A DNA stretch of 64,000 bases from Euzebyella marina (GTDB taxonomy: Bacteria > Bacteroidota > Bacteroidia > Flavobacteriales > Flavobacteriaceae): contig NZ_JACYFK010000001.1 of NCBI RefSeq assembly GCF_014855515.1, positions 434,001 to 498,000 of the forward strand. The letters are read 5' to 3'. The notes beneath the pieces were generated by a model. That model made no database searches. It was given only the letters and a program-made list of their open reading frames with translations, and was not told where the DNA came from. Every line of letters starts with the position of its first letter. Within the stretch, counting starts at the first letter, position 1. A program made the position numbers and the translations under genes. This document shows, one piece after another, positions 59,631-64,000 of this stretch.

Positions 59631-62600
59631 TTACTCTTCTGATTTTGCTTCTTCCGTATTAGCATCTTCTTTCAACGGATTGAACAATTGACTGAACCGA
59701 TTAAATTCCCTATTGAAAATCAAGGCCAAACCGGTTACGATTAATTGTCCGTCAATAACATTCTCATATTCGTTTTTTCGGTAGCCCTTTAAGCGATACC
59801 TACCATCTTCTGTTAACAGATACTCTAAGCTAACGTTTCCGATGAGTGGAGTTTGACCCTGAGTGGCTTGTGAACTACCCTCTACATCTACGGCACTACC
59901 TGCGGTGACCACTAAGCGGTCATCAAATAATTTCTTCTTGGCGTTGATGTTCAACTGCGTTCTGTCTTGCGGACTATCGCCTTGGTAGTCGGTAAAGCTA
60001 TCTAGATCAAAATCGACTTCAAAGCCGCTTTTTCCGAAAACCTTATCTGAAAATGCGTTTAGCTGTCCGGAAAGCACTTTATTCACGTTATCCCGAGCTA
60101 GGGCCACAGTACCACCCGCACTTCCGTCACTACCCGTATCGGGGAAAAATCTGTTAAGCGCCAATAAAGAAAAAACCTGCTTGTTCAACGCTGCCTCTTG
60201 TTCGTTCAACTGCTGCACCCTACCATAAACAGCCCCACCAAGAGACCCTTGCTCATCTTCGGGCATATCTAAATCGAACGATAATTGGGGTTGCAAAAGC
60301 TCACCTTCCACATTCAAATAGACCAGAAAAGGCAGTACTTGCTGGTACTTACCAGTGACACTTACATCTTGGCCAGAAGTTACGGCCGCCATCAAAGGTG
60401 CCGCGGAAGTCTCTACCTCATAAATAGCGGTAACATCGAGAGCCGCATCGGTTGGGTCTCCCCGCCATGTAATGCTACCCCCCGGTTTGATGGTAAACCG
60501 TCTGTTGACCAAATTGTACAGACTTGTCTCATAATGTCCAGAATTTAGTTCATACCGGCCCGTTAAATTAATTCGGCCATTAGGCGACATGTTCAGACTG
60601 AGCTCCGCATCGCCAGAAACTTGAAGATTGTCTCCGGTACGTTCATCGATAATGATATGAAAAACGGCATCGTCGGCAATCTCCAATATGGCACTTAAGT
60701 CGAACCCTTGGAACAAAGCCGGAGTCTCTTCTTGATCTTGCCGTGTTAGAATGGCATCTGGGTCTTCTTTATTCACAAAGATGACCACACCGTCACGTTC
60801 TTCTACATCTAACTGTTCTTCAGCAACCACATAAGTTACATCGGTTACGTTGCGAACTCTGAGTTTACCGTCTATTTGAGGCAATTCTAAGTCTCCCTTT
60901 ACGGTCAAATCGGCATCTATGCTAGCCGTACCATAATAAAGTTCATTGTCTTCTTTAGTAGAATTGAGCACCCGAAACTCTTCCGCTTTTAAACTGAGGT
61001 CAAAACCAGGGTTGGTAAGTTCTTCCGTCGTAATATCTCCATCCAAGACGAATTGACCGTTGTTGGCATCTTTAATTTCAAAAGAATCAAAGAAAAGGCC
61101 GGTCTCATCAATTTTCAATGTTTCGTTATTAACCTTGAACAAAGAATTGAAATCGGCTATATTGAATTCGGTTTCATTGAAGGTCAAATTGCCATTGTAC
61201 TTGGGCTCTACCGTAGTTCCGTTCACCTGTATACTTCCGGTAATGTACCCCTTTGATTCTTTTAAGGCTCCCTCTGACAATCCCTCGACAACGGCCATAT
61301 CAATTTTGTTCAAATCGAGGTCAAGATTCAGTCTTGCCCCTGTTTCGGCTGCGGCATAATCTCCAACAAGATTCAAATCGACACCCCCATCTTTCAGTGC
61401 TAAATCGAAATCATAATCACCCTGACCTTTCGAGGAGGCGTTCAATGATAAATTACCCAAAGCATTCTGCATCAATTCGAGCCCATTAACCTTAAAGTTG
61501 GCTATCAGACCGGGCGCTTCAAACGGGTTTTCTATAATCAACTCTCCTGCTACCTGACCTGATGCCAATGCCTCATCAGGATTCAGAAGACTTAAAAAGG
61601 TCTGTAACCTGAAATTATTGAACAAAATACCCAAATGGTCTTTTTCTATATCTGAGATAGCGTTGCTCAAGGTCAATTCTTGAGAGTTTCTACTGAATTT
61701 CACATTCTGAAGTCCTAAATAATTTTCGGCAATGGTTACCTTGTTCTCTTGGGGCACCGACCAATCTTTCTTATTAAAAATCAATTCTGAGGGATTGATA
61801 TGAACGCTTATGGTGTCTTTTTGAAGAACTAATTCAGAGGCCATATGCATTAACCGTTCTTGATCATCGTACGAGTTAAAGTCAAGCAATAGCTCTCTGT
61901 TATTTAAGTTCCCGTTGAGAAAGGTCTTTTTAATATTTATAGGTCCGGCCAAAAGCCCAGCGAAACCCGCCGAAAAATTTAAGTCGGTAGCACTACCGTT
62001 GACCGAAACTTCTAAACTATCTAGGGAATTACCATTATACACGATTGTGGGTAAATGCACGCCTGCCTTCAAATTTTTCGAGAAGGCATCGTAATTAGCC
62101 CGAATATTTACCGAGTCGAGCCTTTCAACCCCTTTAAGGAAAACCTTGGTGAGTATCGGAACGGGAGATAAGGCCAAGTTCACATCTAACTTGACATTTC
62201 TATTTATGGTATCATTATCAACCGTACTCGTAAAGTAACCTTCAAATTGTTTTTTAATACTGGCTATAACGGCATCTGGTGACGAATTCGACTTTACAAT
62301 ACCGTTCAAAAATTCACTTTCAATACTTACATCAGTATCGGTTTCCCCTATGGCCGCATTAATTTGAAAGTCTCCCATCTGATATTGATCGTTCTCATAT
62401 ACCGCTATACCCTCTGAGAAGAGGGCATTCACTTTATAATTTTCAGGAGTACCAATATAATCTGCTTTGAGTTTCACCCCAGCCTTAATATTGTCTCGGG
62501 TTACACCCAGGGCATACAGGTCGGCCCCTATGACATCTAAATTGGTTTCGATGTTGGTATTAACTGAATCTAATTGAATTTTGGTAGTAGAATCAAAATT

Positions 62601-64000
62601 CAGATTATCATCTTTAAATTTCATGGCTACCGTACCTAAACCATCACTCATTTGACCGTCTAACTTTAGGTTAGAAAAGTCATACCCTTTAATCATCAAT
62701 TGGGTAAAATCTGAATTTAATGAGGCGTTGAGGGAGTTTAAGTCATTACCGCTTCCCTCTGCCTTCATAGCAAATGAAACAGCCCCCAACTGTTCGTTCT
62801 TGAACAATTTGTTCAATTGCAGGGTATCCACTTTTAAATCACCTTTAAAGCCAATGCTTTTAGAATTTTTATAGTTACCATCCAACTGAATTCGTCCCTC
62901 GGGCATACGTAAGTTCGCATGGGCCACTATATCGTCAAATTTTCCGCTTGCTTTGCCATCTAAATCAATTTGTGTCGGAAGGGCAACACCTAATGAATCT
63001 TCATTGACCAGCCTTTGTAAATCTTTTCTTTTGGTGGATAATGAAATCTTATCAAAATTGAATGATAGGGAGTCCGGTTCTGTGAGACGTTTTAAATTAC
63101 CCTGCGCCGAGAGTGAAGTATTCTCTCCCCAATTTAGCATAAAATCTGCCACATCAACATTTGCCAAGGTGCCGTCTGCTTGAAGTCGACCTCTAATAGG
63201 AAGCTCCGAAGCTTTGCTCAAATATTCGTTTTCTTTCAATGAAGGCTGAAAATAATACAGATCGGACAATCCGATTTCTACTTGGTCTAAATTGACCTCC
63301 AATTCTGAATTATCAGGCTGGGCCATTAGACTCTCGAACTCGTCGTATTGAACGGTAACCTTACCTGACAGCGAACTATTGGCTGTAGAAAGGGTTAGAT
63401 TCGAAAGATCGAGCCCCTTATCATCAAGATTACTTTTAAACCGGGCATTTCTTATTTCAAGACCACTGCCCTCTTTAAATGCCAGTTGATTCAACGATAA
63501 ACTAATCTGCGCTGGCCGATAAGAGATGTTTGCGACATTCAAATCAAAACCAGAAAAAGAAAGGTTTTGTGGGTCAAACTGCTGTTGGGCCAATGTATCG
63601 GGCGCTCCGCCGTAAACGATTTGATTGTCTTGAAGGTCAATTTTCTCTACTTCGACCAAAAAGTCGGGCCATTTAAACTCTTCTGTATTACTGGAGCTTA
63701 TGGAGTCGTTTACGGCACCCACAGGTGTAAGGATCTCAGCCAAAATTTTTGATTTGTAGAGTGAAACAAGATCTACCTCAAATTCATTATTGGCCAAATC
63801 TGCCTTAGGAAGCTCTAAAAGAAATTCTTGAATGTCGGCATCAAATTTCGTGTTGTCCGGTTCTGATTTGTATTGCAATTGAACATTCGAAATTTTCAAT
63901 TGATCGACCACCAAAAAGGGAAGCTGGGTTTCCGTAGTATCTTGGGTCTCTTCAAAGGGCTTTGTCTGAAGGTAATGTCCTTGAACGTCTGACAATTCTA
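59631..64000 (-). CDS. tamB: Translocation/assembly module protein TamB (5' end beyond the right edge)
   Basis: The frame is open from the right edge to the stop at 59631-59633, giving at least 1456 codons; the N-terminal end is outside. The protein is a long series of beta strands, as in the AsmA/TamB hydrophobic-groove lipid-transfer family. The DUF490/TamB C-terminal domain is clear near the end, with LTGRYELNSGHYETSLYNLVNRRFTIKPGGSITWRGDP and the later FSQLF tail. It would span the periplasm and work with TamL, 2 bp downstream. A role in phospholipid or outer-membrane protein traffic is inferred from the family. Confidence 0.88.
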   Translation of the reverse strand, partial: ELSDVQGHYLQTKPFEETQDTTETQLPFLVVDQLKISNVQLQYKSEPDNTKFDADIQEFLLELPKADLANNEFEVDLVSLYKSKILAEILTPVGAVNDSISSSNTEEFKWPDFLVEVEKIDLQDNQIVYGGAPDTLAQQQFDPQNLSFSGFDLNVANISYRPAQISLSLNQLAFKEGSGLEIRNARFKSNLDDKGLDLSNLTLSTANSSLSGKVTVQYDEFESLMAQPDNSELEVNLDQVEIGLSDLYYFQPSLKENEYLSKASELPIRGRLQADGTLANVDVADFMLNWGENTSLSAQGNLKRLTEPDSLSFNFDKISLSTKRKDLQRLVNEDSLGVALPTQIDLDGKASGKFDDIVAHANLRMPEGRIQLDGNYKNSKSIGFKGDLKVDTLQLNKLFKNEQLGAVSFAMKAEGSGNDLNSLNASLNSDFTQLMIKGYDFSNLKLDGQMSDGLGTVAMKFKDDNLNFDSTTKIQLDSVNTNIETNLDVIGADLYALGVTRDNIKAGVKLKADYIGTPENYKVNALFSEGIAVYENDQYQMGDFQINAAIGETDTDVSIESEFLNGIVKSNSSPDAVIASIKKQFEGYFTSTVDNDTINRNVKLDVNLALSPVPILTKVFLKGVERLDSVNIRANYDAFSKNLKAGVHLPTIVYNGNSLDSLEVSVNGSATDLNFSAGFAGLLAGPINIKKTFLNGNLNNRELLLDFNSYDDQERLMHMASELVLQKDTISVHINPSELIFNKKDWSVPQENKVTIAENYLGLQNVKFSRNSQELTLSNAISDIEKDHLGILFNNFRLQTFLSLLNPDEALASGQVAGELIIENPFEAPGLIANFKVNGLELMQNALGNLSLNASSKGQGDYDFDLALKDGGVDLNLVGDYAAAETGARLNLDLDLNKIDMAVVEGLSEGALKESKGYITGSIQVNGTTVEPKYNGNLTFNETEFNIADFNSLFKVNNETLKIDETGLFFDSFEIKDANNGQFVLDGDITTEELTNPGFDLSLKAEEFRVLNSTKEDNELYYGTASIDADLTVKGDLELPQIDGKLRVRNVTDVTYVVAEEQLDVEERDGVVIFVNKEDPDAILTRQDQEETPALFQGFDLSAILEIADDAVFHIIIDERTGDNLQVSGDAELSLNMSPNGRINLTGRYELNSGHYETSLYNLVNRRFTIKPGGSITWRGDPTDAALDVTAIYEVETSAAPLMAAVTSGQDVSVTGKYQQVLPFLVYLNVEGELLQPQLSFDLDMPEDEQGSLGGAVYGRVQQLNEQEAALNKQVFSLLALNRFFPDTGSDGSAGGTVALARDNVNKVLSGQLNAFSDKVFGKSGFEVDFDLDSFTDYQGDSPQDRTQLNINAKKKLFDDRLVVTAGSAVDVEGSSQATQGQTPLIGNVSLEYLLTEDGRYRLKGYRKNEYENVIDGQLIVTGLALIFNREFNRFSQLFNPLKEDANTEEAKSEE

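Noticed and set aside
1-64000. CRISPR array
   Set aside because: No regularly spaced repeat-spacer pattern and no cas gene could be seen in the window.

Overview
The window looks like a marine-type member of the Flavobacteriaceae (Bacteroidota). The evidence is lipoproteins with short signal peptides, TamL/TamB instead of TamA/TamB, many BlaI/M56 and DUF families typical of Flavobacteriia, -7 boxes of the Bacteroidota form TAnnTTTG, a vanadium haloperoxidase, and a sulfatase beside sugar-salvage genes. No species can be named from sequence alone.

Region 1 (1 to about 15.14 kb) reads as the end of a genomic island or integrative element abutting the 3' end of a tRNA-Leu(TAG) gene. From left to right it holds the end of an AcrB-type RND pump with its adaptor, a DUF5916 outer-membrane-type protein, a PepSY-like lipoprotein, and a complete heavy-metal RND efflux operon (CusA/CzcA-like pump, adaptor, TolC-like channel) with two very His-rich small proteins. 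It ends with a DUF932 protein, a 50-residue small protein and a ParB-like protein. The last two start from near-identical 164-bp leaders. Upstream of the tRNA lie two decayed 5' tRNA-Leu fragments, one split by a perfect palindrome.

Region 2 (15.5 to 36.3 kb) is chromosomal-looking: an M20 dipeptidase, a PhnA-type protein, a BlaI/M56 pair, DUF4407, an orphan Hpt protein, a run of small conserved genes around a membrane-anchored MutS-like ATPase, hemW, a four-helix-bundle gene, ruvC, and a second BlaI/M56 operon that includes a TPR protein and a TonB-C-like lipoprotein. The two BlaI promoters carry different inverted-repeat operators.

Region 3 (36.4 to 51 kb) is metabolic: a class C beta-lactamase-type hydrolase, a nitroreductase, homogentisate dioxygenase, a type II NADH dehydrogenase, a vanadium haloperoxidase followed by a group III truncated haemoglobin, an FMN glutamate synthase-like protein, a Tat-exported Gfo/Idh oxidoreductase with an SMP-30 lactonase-like protein, a universal stress protein, and a group of small fold proteins.

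Region 4 (51 to 64 kb) has a secreted sulfatase divergent from a nucleotidyltransferase and a NahK-like sugar kinase pair, two unrecognised small proteins, an LLM-class flavin oxidoreductase, and the tamB-tamL pair, with tamB running off the right edge.
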